Part shown: positions 1 through 7,870 of the stretch, in pieces | How positions within the stretch are numbered: the stretch's first letter is position 1 | Layout of the letters: each line of letters starts with the position of its first letter | NCBI GenBank assembly: GCA_049297615.1 | Contig: JBAQUQ010000247.1 | Location: 1 to 12,877 of the forward strand | Direction of reading: 5' to 3' | Length of the DNA stretch: 12,877 nt | Source: JAEMQF01 sp049297615 | GTDB taxonomy: Bacteria > Pseudomonadota > Gammaproteobacteria > Burkholderiales > Burkholderiaceae_C | The notes under the pieces: generated by a model | The model's input: only the letters and a program-made list of their open reading frames with translations | Told to the model about the DNA's origin: nothing | Databases searched by the model: none | Position numbers and translations under genes: made by a program

Positions 1-132
1 GAGCTGAACCGGACGCTGCGCCGCACGCGCTCGCTCGAAGACGCCGCGGCGCTCGCGCCCGACCCGGCGGCGGCGCTGGCCTATCTGCGCGCAGCCGACC
101 GCGTCATCCAGGTCGACGACTTCGCGCCTTGA
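1..132 (+). CDS. C-terminal end of an unidentified protein (partial)
   Basis: An open frame enters from the left edge in frame 1 and ends at TGA (130-132), giving the last 43 residues of a protein. The tail is rich in Ala, Arg and Asp, ends in ...VIQVDDFAP, and looks mostly helical. I do not recognise the family from so short a piece. The gene points toward the nar operon: its stop and the stop of the isomerase gene are separated by only 15 bp, with no hairpin terminator between them. It therefore belongs to a different transcription unit. It is not a same-strand molybdenum cofactor gene such as the moaA that follows nar operons in pseudomonads. Confidence 0.6.
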   Translation, partial: ELNRTLRRTRSLEDAAALAPDPAAALAYLRAADRVIQVDDFAP

Positions 133-147
133 AGCGCTGGCAGGACC

Positions 148-972
148 CTACTGCACCAGGGGCGTAGCTGCTGCGTCCAGGTCCACGCCTTCGACAAGGG
201 CTTCACCGGCCAACAGTTGCAAGAACTGCCGCAGCGCGGTGACGTAGGTTTGCTGGCGCAACGCCATGGCCACCGCACCGCGCACCGCCTCGAAGGTCTG
301 CGCCATGCCGGGCTCGCGCTCCAGCACCTCGACCACGTGCAGGCCGAAGCGGCTGTGCACCAGGCGCGGCAACACGCCCACCTCGATAGGGCCGAACATT
401 TCGCGCGCAAACTCCGGGGCGCAGTCGGTGGCGCCCAACCACCCCAGTTCGCCGCCTTGGTCGCCGCTGGGGCAGTTGGACAGTTCGCGTGCCGACTTTG
501 CGAAACCATCGTTGTCACCCCCCTGCACTTTGCCGTCATGGCAGCGCACGTCGAGCAGGCAGGCTTCGGCGCGGTTGCGCAACTTCACGACGTCCATGCC
601 GGGTGTCACCGCGAACAGGATGTGCCGCACGCGCACACGCTCACCCGTGCGGTAGCGCGCCGGGTGGGCCGCGAAGTGGCGCCGGCAAGCTTCGTCGGAA
701 GGGTCGGGCAATTGCAGTTCGCGCTCCAGCAAAGCGTCGATGGCGCTTGAAGCGGCTTCGCTGATCACGCCGTCGGTCGGTGCCGGGTCGGCGCCAGGGA
801 GCAAGCCCCCCCGAATGGCCGCCTGGCGCAGCAGTTCGGTGCAGGCGCGTTGGCGCAGGTCTTGCGGCGTGAGTTCTTCAGCTTCACTGTTCAGCGCCAC
901 ATGATTGATGCGCGCCACTCGGATCGCTGCGGCCGCAGCCTCAGCGCTGAAATCGACAGTTTCAACGAGCAT
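148..972 (-). CDS. Parvulin (PpiC-type) peptidyl-prolyl cis-trans isomerase, last gene of the nar operon
   Basis: A 274-residue protein. The N-terminal part (about 1-110) is helical. The parvulin domain spans about 112-218, with the family hallmarks RHILF (116-120), LSNCPSG (164-170), GGELGWL (173-179) and HSRFGLHVVEV (206-216). A helical tail follows. There is no signal peptide or membrane segment, so it should act in the cytoplasm, unlike the periplasmic SurA and PrsA relatives. It probably speeds prolyl isomerisation during folding. The ATG at 972 is preceded by GGAG with an 8-nt spacer, 36 bp after the narI stop, so co-transcription is likely. A PpiC-type gene also follows narI in Pseudomonas aeruginosa. 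Help in maturing the nitrate reductase is plausible but unproven. Six cysteines are present, including Cys167 in the signature. Confidence 0.9.
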   Translation of the reverse strand: MLVETVDFSAEAAAAAIRVARINHVALNSEAEELTPQDLRQRACTELLRQAAIRGGLLPGADPAPTDGVISEAASSAIDALLERELQLPDPSDEACRRHFAAHPARYRTGERVRVRHILFAVTPGMDVVKLRNRAEACLLDVRCHDGKVQGGDNDGFAKSARELSNCPSGDQGGELGWLGATDCAPEFAREMFGPIEVGVLPRLVHSRFGLHVVEVLEREPGMAQTFEAVRGAVAMALRQQTYVTALRQFLQLLAGEALVEGVDLDAAATPLVQ

Positions 973-1008
973 GGTGACAACTCCGCAAAGGTCGAGCGTG
1001 TGGGCCGC

Positions 1009-1752
1009 TCAAACGCCCGCACCGGGCTGGCGCGGCAGGTTGTGGCCGGCCGGAACGTTCAGGCGCCGGCTGCGCACCACCTGGTGCGGGCGGAACAGGA
1101 AGGCGAGCGTGGCAAACCCGCTCCACACATGCACCAGCCGGCTGAACGGGAACAGCAGGAAGATCGTCATGCCCAGCACGAGGTGCAGCTTGAACGGCCA
1201 GGGCAATGCCACCAGGCCGGAAGCGTCCGGGCGGAAGGTGACGATGCGCTGCGCCCAGTCCGACAGGGTCAGCATCGCGCCGCCGTCCGCATGGCTGAGC
1301 GACACCGGCAGCGTGATCAGCCCGATCACCAATTGAACCCACAGGATGACGAGGATGGCGATGTCGGTGCGGTGGCTCGTGAGGCGGATGCGCGGGTCGA
1401 ACAGCCGACGGTGCAGCAGCAGGCTCAGGCCGATGAAGCAGATGAAGCCGGCCGTCCCGCCCGAGTAGACGGCGACGAGCTGCTTGTTCTGCGGCGTGAT
1501 GAAGCTTTCGTACACCCAGTGCGGCGTCAGCAGCCCGGCGAAGTGGCCGAAGAACAGGAACAGGATGCCGACGTGGAACAGGTTGCTGCCCCAGCGCAAG
1601 GTGCCGGTGCGCAGCATCTGCGACGAATCGCTCTTCCAGGTGTACTGGTCGCGGTCGAAGCGGGCCAGGCTGCCCATCAGGAACACCGCCAGGCAGATGT
1701 ACGGGTAGACGTTGAAGGCGAAGTTGTGCAGGTAGCTTTGCAGGGCGTTCAT
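1009..1752 (-). CDS. narI: Respiratory nitrate reductase gamma subunit (cytochrome b)
   Basis: A 247-residue integral membrane protein with five predicted helices (about 12-30, 55-75, 92-113, 130-152, 185-205). NarI oxidises quinol at the periplasmic side of the inner membrane and passes electrons through two b haems to NarH. The four expected haem ligands are visible as His60, His70, His190 and His208. Their spacings of 10 and 18 match His56/66 and His187/205 of Escherichia coli NarI. The protein is about 20 residues longer than the E. coli one because of a basic, Pro-rich cytoplasmic tail after about residue 224. Its ATG overlaps the narJ stop (ATGA, 1749-1752), which implies translational coupling. 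Confidence 0.97.
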   Translation of the reverse strand: MNALQSYLHNFAFNVYPYICLAVFLMGSLARFDRDQYTWKSDSSQMLRTGTLRWGSNLFHVGILFLFFGHFAGLLTPHWVYESFITPQNKQLVAVYSGGTAGFICFIGLSLLLHRRLFDPRIRLTSHRTDIAILVILWVQLVIGLITLPVSLSHADGGAMLTLSDWAQRIVTFRPDASGLVALPWPFKLHLVLGMTIFLLFPFSRLVHVWSGFATLAFLFRPHQVVRSRRLNVPAGHNLPRQPGAGV

Positions 1753-2465
1753 GCGGCCACTCCTGGTGCGGCGTTGGGAAGCGAGGCCGAAGGTCGGGCC
1801 GACCTGACCAGGTGGATGGGTTGGGGCTGCCCGGGTTTGGCCTGGCCCTGTGTCGAACAGCCGTCGAACACCACCGGCTCGGCCCAGCTTTGATCCAGCG
1901 CCTCCTCAGCCGGCGCCTTGACGGGCTGGGCCTTTTCACCGGCCAGGTCGAGCAAGGCACCGAGCACGCTGGCGTAGCCGCTGCGGCGCTGCTGCAGCGC
2001 GCTGAAGAGAGCGTTGAAGATGTGCGCCATCTCACCGAGAAAGGCCTTGGCCTCGCGCGGCGGCTGGGTCGAGACGAATTCCAGCACGGCTGGCAGGAAG
2101 TCGGGCAACTCGCCCTCGGCCAGCACCAAACCGGCCCTCTCGTAGGTCTGCCCCAGGTCGATCATCGCCGGGCCACGGTCGCGCGAATCACCGTGTACGT
2201 GCTCGAACAGGTGAAGCGAGGTGCTGCGGCCGCGGTCGAACAGCTCGACATAGTCGGCCTCGGCCTTCAGCGGCTCGGCGCGTCGCAGCCCGTCGATCAG
2301 CGCGTCGAGTTCGGCCAGGCGCGAGGACGTGAGGGCGTGTTCGTCGCGCAACAGATCGCGCATTTCGCCCAGATGGCTGCGCAGTCGCGCGTCGGGGTAG
2401 CCGAGCAAGGCCGACAGCACGCGCAGGCTCTTCGCCGTCGGCATCGCGGTTTGGATTGCGAACAT
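1749..2465 (-). CDS. narJ: Nitrate reductase assembly chaperone NarJ (molybdenum cofactor assembly)
   Basis: A 238-residue soluble, helical protein, close to the usual length of about 236. NarJ binds apo-NarG, promotes insertion of the Fe-S cluster and Mo-bisMGD, and holds NarGH off the membrane until it is mature. It is not part of the final enzyme. Family features are LLGYPDARL near residues 20-28 and the conserved block YVELFDRGR...HLFEHVHGDSRDRG at about 72-98. The tail after about 200 is Pro-rich and unstructured. The open frame runs far upstream across narH, but the true start is the ATG at 2465. It has GGAGG at 2473-2477 with a 7-nt spacer and lies only 2 bp after the narH stop. Confidence 0.96.
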   Translation of the reverse strand: MFAIQTAMPTAKSLRVLSALLGYPDARLRSHLGEMRDLLRDEHALTSSRLAELDALIDGLRRAEPLKAEADYVELFDRGRSTSLHLFEHVHGDSRDRGPAMIDLGQTYERAGLVLAEGELPDFLPAVLEFVSTQPPREAKAFLGEMAHIFNALFSALQQRRSGYASVLGALLDLAGEKAQPVKAPAEEALDQSWAEPVVFDGCSTQGQAKPGQPQPIHLVRSARPSASLPNAAPGVAA

Positions 2466-2467
2466 GG

Positions 2468-4000
2468 TCAGACCTCCGCCCGAATGGGAATGGTGCGTTT
2501 CTTCTCGCTGCCGAACAGGCTGGTTTCGCCCGTGCCTTCGGAGCAGCCGTTGCCGAAGCTGAAGCCGCAACCGCCGCGCACATTGAACGTGTTCTCGGCG
2601 TATTCGCGATGCGTGCTGGGGATGACGAAGCGGTCTTCGTAGTTGGCGATCGCCATCACCTGGTACATCTCCTCGACCTCGGCCTGGCTGATGCCGACCT
2701 GCCTCAGCACGGCCTGGTTGATGCGCCCATCGACGTGCTTTTCGCGCTGGAAGGCGCGCATCGCCAACAAACGTTCGAGCGCGCGCACCACCGGCAGCGT
2801 GTCGCCGGCCGTCAGCAAATTGGCCAGGTATTTGACCGGGATGCGCAACTGTTTGACGTCGGGGATCTCGCCGTTCGTGCCCACTTGGCCCGCGTTGGCC
2901 GCCGCGCTGATGGGTGACAGCGGCGGCACGTACCAGACCATCGGCAGCGTGCGGTATTCCGGGTGCAGCGGCAGCGCGACCTTCCATTGCACGGCCATCC
3001 TGTAGACCGGGCTGCAACGCGCCGCCTCCATCCACTTGTCGGGGATGCCGTCGACCTGCGCCTGAGCGATCACCTTGGGATCGAATGGGTCGAGAAAGAT
3101 GTCGAGCTGCGCCTGGTACAGACCCCGGTCGTGTTCGACGCTCGCCGCTTCCTGGATGCGGTCGGCGTCATAGAGCAGCACACCGAGGTAGCGAATGCGG
3201 CCGACACAGGTTTCGCTGCACACCGTCGGCTCGCCCGCTTCGATGCGCGGATAGCAGAAGGTGCACTTCTCGGCCTTGCCGCTCTTCCAGTTGTAGTAGA
3301 TCTTCTTGTACGGGCAGCCGCTGACGCACATGCGCCAGCCGCGGCACTTGTCCTGGTCGATCAGCACGATGCCGTCTTCCTCGCGCTTGTAGATCGAACC
3401 CGACGGGCACGAGGCCACGCAGGCCGGGTTCAGACAGTGCTCGCACAGGCGCGGCAGGTACATCATGAAGGTGTTCTCGAACTGGCCGAGCATGTCCTTC
3501 TGCACCTGCTCGAAGCCGTCGAGGTTGGCGTCCTTGCTGCGTTTCGCGAATTCACCACCGAGGATCTCTTCCCAGTTCGGGCCCCACACGATCTTGTCCA
3601 TCTGCTTGCCGGTGATCAGGCTGCGCGGGCGGGCCGTGGGCGAGGCCTTCATCTCGGGCGCCGACTGCAGATGCTGGTAGTCGAAGGTGAAAGGCTCGTA
3701 GTAGTCGTCGATCTCGGGCAGGTTGGGATTGGCGAAGATGCGCATCAGCAGCTTCCACTTCGCACCCTGGCGCGGCTGAATGGAACCATCGGCCTTGCGG
3801 ATCCAGCCGCCGTTCCATTTGTCCTGGTTCTCCCACTCCTTCGGGTAGCCGATGCCGGGCTTGGTCTCGACGTTGTTGAACCAGGCGTATTCCATGCCGG
3901 GCCGGCTGGTCCAGACGTTCTTGCAGGTGACCGAACAGGTGTGGCAGCCGATGCACTTGTCCAAGTTCAGGACCATACCGATCTGTGCGCGGATCTTCAT
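2468..4000 (-). CDS. narH: Respiratory nitrate reductase beta subunit (four Fe-S clusters)
   Basis: A 510-residue cytoplasmic subunit (E. coli has 512) that carries electrons from NarI haem b to NarG. Four ferredoxin-like cysteine groups are complete: Cys16/19/22/26, Cys186/189/194/198, Cys219/Trp222/Cys225/Cys229 and Cys246/249/261/265. Trp222 replaces a cysteine, which in NarH gives one [3Fe-4S] cluster beside three [4Fe-4S] clusters. The N-terminus (MKIRAQIGMVLNLDKCIGCH) matches the family start. The ATG at 4000 overlaps the narG stop as ATGA and is preceded by the purine-rich GGAGAGGTGGC. It belongs to the narGHJI transcription unit. No truncation or missing ligand is seen. Confidence 0.98.
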   Translation of the reverse strand: MKIRAQIGMVLNLDKCIGCHTCSVTCKNVWTSRPGMEYAWFNNVETKPGIGYPKEWENQDKWNGGWIRKADGSIQPRQGAKWKLLMRIFANPNLPEIDDYYEPFTFDYQHLQSAPEMKASPTARPRSLITGKQMDKIVWGPNWEEILGGEFAKRSKDANLDGFEQVQKDMLGQFENTFMMYLPRLCEHCLNPACVASCPSGSIYKREEDGIVLIDQDKCRGWRMCVSGCPYKKIYYNWKSGKAEKCTFCYPRIEAGEPTVCSETCVGRIRYLGVLLYDADRIQEAASVEHDRGLYQAQLDIFLDPFDPKVIAQAQVDGIPDKWMEAARCSPVYRMAVQWKVALPLHPEYRTLPMVWYVPPLSPISAAANAGQVGTNGEIPDVKQLRIPVKYLANLLTAGDTLPVVRALERLLAMRAFQREKHVDGRINQAVLRQVGISQAEVEEMYQVMAIANYEDRFVIPSTHREYAENTFNVRGGCGFSFGNGCSEGTGETSLFGSEKKRTIPIRAEV

Positions 4001-7000
4001 GCCACCTCTCCTTGCGCCTGCACCGGCTTGATCAGTTCATCCGCGACCGGCGTGTCCAGCCAGTCGATCTTGTTCATCTTGCGCACCACCACGAACTCGT
4101 CGCGATTCGTGCCTATGGTTCCGTAGTAGTTGAAGCCGTAGCTGAACTGCGCGTAGCCGCCGATCATGTGCGTGGGCTTGAGCACGATGCGCGTCACCGA
4201 GTTGTGGATGCCGCCGCGCACGCCGGTGATCTCCGAGCCCGGCGTGTTCACGATCTTTTCCTGCGCGTGGTACATCATCACCATGCCGGGTTTGACACGC
4301 TGGCTCACCACCGCGCGCGCCGCGATCGCACCGTTCACGTTGAACAGTTCGATCCAGTCGTTGTCGACGATTTGCCCACGCTTGGCGTCGTCTTCACTCA
4401 TCCACACGCACGGCCCGCCACGGCTGAGCGTGAGCATCAGCAGGTTGTCGGTGTAGGTGCTGTGAATGCCCCACTTCTGGTGTGGCGTGATGAAGTTCAG
4501 CGTTATCTCGGGGTTGCCGTTCGGCTTCAGCCCCAGGATGGCGGCGGTCGTCTTCAAGTCCACCGGCGGGCGGTAGCTGCTGAAACCTTCGCCGAAGGCC
4601 AGCATCCACGGGTGGTCCATGTAGAACTGCTGGCGCCCGGTGAGGGTGCGCCACGGGATCATCTCGTGCACATTGGTATAGCCGGCGTTGTACGAGACCG
4701 TCTCGCTCTCGATGCCGCTCCAGGTGGGCGAGCTGATGATCTTGCGCGGCTGCGCCTGCACGTCGCGGAAGCGGATCTTCTCGTCTTCGCGGTGAACGGC
4801 CAGGTGCGTGTGGTCCAGGCCGGTCTGCTTGCCCAGCGCCTGCCACGCCTTCACCGCCACATGGCCATTCGTCTCGGGCGCCAGTTGCAGGATCACCTCG
4901 CAGGCGTCGATGTCGGTTTCGATCTTCGGCATGCCGCGGGTTACGCCTTCGGCCGTGACCAGGCCGCTCAGTTCACCGAGCTGCTTCACCTCGGTCTGCG
5001 TGTTCCAGGCGATGCCCTTGCCGCCATTGCCGACCTTGCCCATCAGTGGGCCCAGGGCGGTGAAGCGTTTGAACACATTGGGGTAGTCGCGTTCGACCAC
5101 GGCGATGTTCGGCGCGGTCTTGCCCGGGATCAGCTCGCACTCGCCCTTCTTCCAGTCCTTCACATCGAAGGGCTGGGCCAGTTCGCTCGGGCTGTCGTGC
5201 ATCAGCGGGGTCAACACGAGCTCGCGCTCGACGCCGAGGTGGCCGACACAGACTTCGCTGAACGCCCTTGCGAAGCCCTTGTAGATGTCCCAGTCGCTGC
5301 GCGACTGCCAGGCCGGGTCCACCGCCGTGGACAGCGGGTGGATGAAGGGGTGCATGTCGCTGGTGTTGAGGTCATTCTTCTCGTACCAGGTGGCCGTGGG
5401 CAGCACGATGTCGCTGTACAGGCAGGTGGTGCTCATGCGGAAGTCGAGCGTAACCAGCAGGTCGAGCTTGCCTTCGGGCGCCTTGTCGTGCCACACGACC
5501 TCGGTCGGCTTGGCCTCTTCTTTGCCCAAGTCCTTGCCTTGCACGCCGTTGCTCGTGCCCAGCAGATGCTTCAGGAAGTACTCGTGGCCCTTACCGCTGG
5601 AACCCAGCAGGTTGGAGCGCCACACGAACAGGCAACGCGGCCAGTTGGCGGGGTGGTCGGGGTCGCTGCAGCTCATCTTCAGCGAGCCGTCCTTCAGCGC
5701 CTTGACCGCGTAGTCCTTGGGCTCCATGCCGGCCGCCTGCGCATCACGCACCACCTGCAGCGGATTGGTCTGCAGCTGCGGCGCGCTGGGCAGCCAGCCC
5801 ATGCGTTCGGCGCGCACGTTGTAGTCGATCATGCTGCCGCCGTACAGCTTCCTGTCGGCCTCGCTCAGGGTGGGCGAGATCACTTCTTCCATGCCCAGCT
5901 TCTCGTAACGCCACTGGTCGGTGTGGGCGTAGAAGAAGCTGGTGCTGTTTTGCTGGCGCGGCGGGCGGATCCAGTCCAGCGCAAAGGCCAGCGCCGTCCA
6001 GCCGGTCTGCGGGCGCAGCTTTTCCTGGCCCACGTAGTGCGCCCAGCCGCCGCCCGATTGCCCGATGCAGCCGCACATCATCAGCATATTGATGACCCCG
6101 CGGTAGTTCATGTCGCTGTGGTACCAGTGGTTCATCGCCGCGCCGATGATCACCATCGACTTGCCCTGCGTCTTGTGTGCGTTCTCGGCGAACTGGCGCG
6201 CCACCGTGATGAGCTGCGCCCGCGGCGTGCCGGTGATGCGCTCTTGCCAGGCCGGGGTGTAGGGCGTGTCGTCGTCGAAGCTGGCGGCAGCCAGCTCGCC
6301 GGGCAGGCCGCGCGCCACACCGTAGTGGGCGACCTGCAGGTCGAACACCGTCGCCACCAGGGCCTCGCGCTTGTCGCCCTGCTTACCCAGCGCAATGCGT
6401 TGCACGGGCACAGTGCGCACCAGCACGTCGCTGCTGCTGCCACCGAGCTTGTTGCCGGGGAAATGCTCGCTCTCGATGCCGCCGAAATACGGGAAGCCGA
6501 CCTTGGCCGTCTCGGTGCTTGGCGCCTGGCCTTCCAGCACGGACAGCTTCAGCTTGACCGCATGGCCATGGCGCGCCTCCTTGGCCTCCAGGTTCCACTG
6601 GCCCTGGTCGGCACGCCCGTCAGGGCCCCAGCGGAAGCCGATCGCACCCTTGGGCAGCACGACCTTGCCGAGCTCGTCGAAGGCGACCGTCTTCCACTCC
6701 GGGTTGTTGGCTGCCCCGAGCTTGCCATTGAAGTCGGACGCGCGCACGTAGCGGTCGGGCACGGTGATCACTTCGCCGTTGGGCAGTCGGTGTTCCTTGA
6801 GCATCACGAGCATCGGCATGTCGGTGTAGCGGCGCACGTAGTCGTCGAAGTAGGCGCTGCGCTCACCTTGATCGGGGAAGTAGAACTCCTTCAGGATGAC
6901 GTGGCCCATGGCCATCGCCACCGCCGCGTCGGTGCCCTGCTTGGGGTGCATCCAGATGTCGGCCAGCTTGGCGACTTCGGAATAGTCGGGCGTCACCGCC

Positions 7001-7833
7001 ACCGTCTTCGCGCCTTTGTAGCGCACCTCGGTGAAGAAGTGCGCGTCGGGCGTGCGCGTCTGCGGCACGTTGGAGCCCCAGGCGATGATGTAGGTGCTGT
7101 TGTACCAATCGGCCGACTCGGGCACGTCGGTCTGCTCGCCCCACACCTGCGGGCTGGCCGGCGGCAGGTCGCAGTACCAGTCGTAGAAGCTCATGCAGAC
7201 GCCGCCGATCAGGCTCAGGTAGCGCGAGCCGGCGGCATAACTGACCATCGACATCGCCGGGATCGGCGAGAAGCCGATCACGCGGTCCGGCCCGTGCTGC
7301 TTGATGGTGTAGACGTTGGCTGCGGCGACGATCTCGTTCACCTCGTCCCAGCTCGAGCGAACGAAGCCGCCGAGGCCGCGCAGGCGCTGGTAGTCGCGCC
7401 GCTTGGCGTCGTTCTCGACGATGCTGGCCCAGGCGTGCACCGGCTCGTGTGCCAGGCGCGCCTCGCGCCAGCTCTTCAGCAGCCGGCCACGCACCATCGG
7501 GTACTTGACGCGATTCGCGCTGTACAGGTACCAGCTGTAGCTGGCCCCGCGCGCGCAGCCGCGCGGCTCGTGGTTGGGCATGTCCCAGCGCGTGCGCGGG
7601 TAGTCGGTCTGCTGGGTTTCCCAGGTGACGATGCCGCCCTTCACGTAGATCTTCCACGAGCACGAGCCGGTGCAGTTGACACCGTGCGTGCTGCGCACGA
7701 TCTTGTCGTGCGCCCAGCGATTGCGGTAGGCGTCTTCCCAGGTGCGGTCTTCACCGGTGGTCACGCCGTGGTCGCCGGAGAAGCTCTCGCGCGGGTTCGA
7801 GAAGTAGTTCAGTCGATCGAGAAAGTGGCTCAT
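3997..7833 (-). CDS. narG: Respiratory nitrate reductase alpha subunit (Mo-bisMGD catalytic subunit)
   Basis: A 1278-residue catalytic subunit that reduces nitrate to nitrite on the cytoplasmic side of the membrane. It can be followed against E. coli NarG (1247 residues) along its whole length. The FS0 [4Fe-4S] ligands fall at the same numbers as in E. coli: His50, Cys54, Cys58 and Cys93. The likely Mo ligand is Asp222, in the segment YDWYCDLPP. Other family blocks include WGEQTDVPESADWY (about 233-246), CGCIGQSGGGWAHYVGQEKL, WRSNLLGSSGKGHE, TSDMHPFIHPL and the C-terminal GFNYYGTIGTNRDEFVVVRK. The N-terminus (MSHFLDRLNYF) has only a remnant of a twin-arginine signal, as is usual for NarG. The ATG at 7833 has AAGGAA upstream, and narK2 ends 37 bp before it. 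Confidence 0.99.
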   Translation of the reverse strand: MSHFLDRLNYFSNPRESFSGDHGVTTGEDRTWEDAYRNRWAHDKIVRSTHGVNCTGSCSWKIYVKGGIVTWETQQTDYPRTRWDMPNHEPRGCARGASYSWYLYSANRVKYPMVRGRLLKSWREARLAHEPVHAWASIVENDAKRRDYQRLRGLGGFVRSSWDEVNEIVAAANVYTIKQHGPDRVIGFSPIPAMSMVSYAAGSRYLSLIGGVCMSFYDWYCDLPPASPQVWGEQTDVPESADWYNSTYIIAWGSNVPQTRTPDAHFFTEVRYKGAKTVAVTPDYSEVAKLADIWMHPKQGTDAAVAMAMGHVILKEFYFPDQGERSAYFDDYVRRYTDMPMLVMLKEHRLPNGEVITVPDRYVRASDFNGKLGAANNPEWKTVAFDELGKVVLPKGAIGFRWGPDGRADQGQWNLEAKEARHGHAVKLKLSVLEGQAPSTETAKVGFPYFGGIESEHFPGNKLGGSSSDVLVRTVPVQRIALGKQGDKREALVATVFDLQVAHYGVARGLPGELAAASFDDDTPYTPAWQERITGTPRAQLITVARQFAENAHKTQGKSMVIIGAAMNHWYHSDMNYRGVINMLMMCGCIGQSGGGWAHYVGQEKLRPQTGWTALAFALDWIRPPRQQNSTSFFYAHTDQWRYEKLGMEEVISPTLSEADRKLYGGSMIDYNVRAERMGWLPSAPQLQTNPLQVVRDAQAAGMEPKDYAVKALKDGSLKMSCSDPDHPANWPRCLFVWRSNLLGSSGKGHEYFLKHLLGTSNGVQGKDLGKEEAKPTEVVWHDKAPEGKLDLLVTLDFRMSTTCLYSDIVLPTATWYEKNDLNTSDMHPFIHPLSTAVDPAWQSRSDWDIYKGFARAFSEVCVGHLGVERELVLTPLMHDSPSELAQPFDVKDWKKGECELIPGKTAPNIAVVERDYPNVFKRFTALGPLMGKVGNGGKGIAWNTQTEVKQLGELSGLVTAEGVTRGMPKIETDIDACEVILQLAPETNGHVAVKAWQALGKQTGLDHTHLAVHREDEKIRFRDVQAQPRKIISSPTWSGIESETVSYNAGYTNVHEMIPWRTLTGRQQFYMDHPWMLAFGEGFSSYRPPVDLKTTAAILGLKPNGNPEITLNFITPHQKWGIHSTYTDNLLMLTLSRGGPCVWMSEDDAKRGQIVDNDWIELFNVNGAIAARAVVSQRVKPGMVMMYHAQEKIVNTPGSEITGVRGGIHNSVTRIVLKPTHMIGGYAQFSYGFNYYGTIGTNRDEFVVVRKMNKIDWLDTPVADELIKPVQAQGEVA

Positions 7834-7870
7834 GGAGTTTCCTTGTCTTGTGCGTGCGTCGTGGCTGTGT

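Noticed and set aside
850..1893. A 347-codon plus-strand frame opposite narI and the narJ end
   Set aside because: The translation is biased toward Gln, Arg, Ala and Glu and has no motif. The opposite strand holds NarI with all haem ligands.
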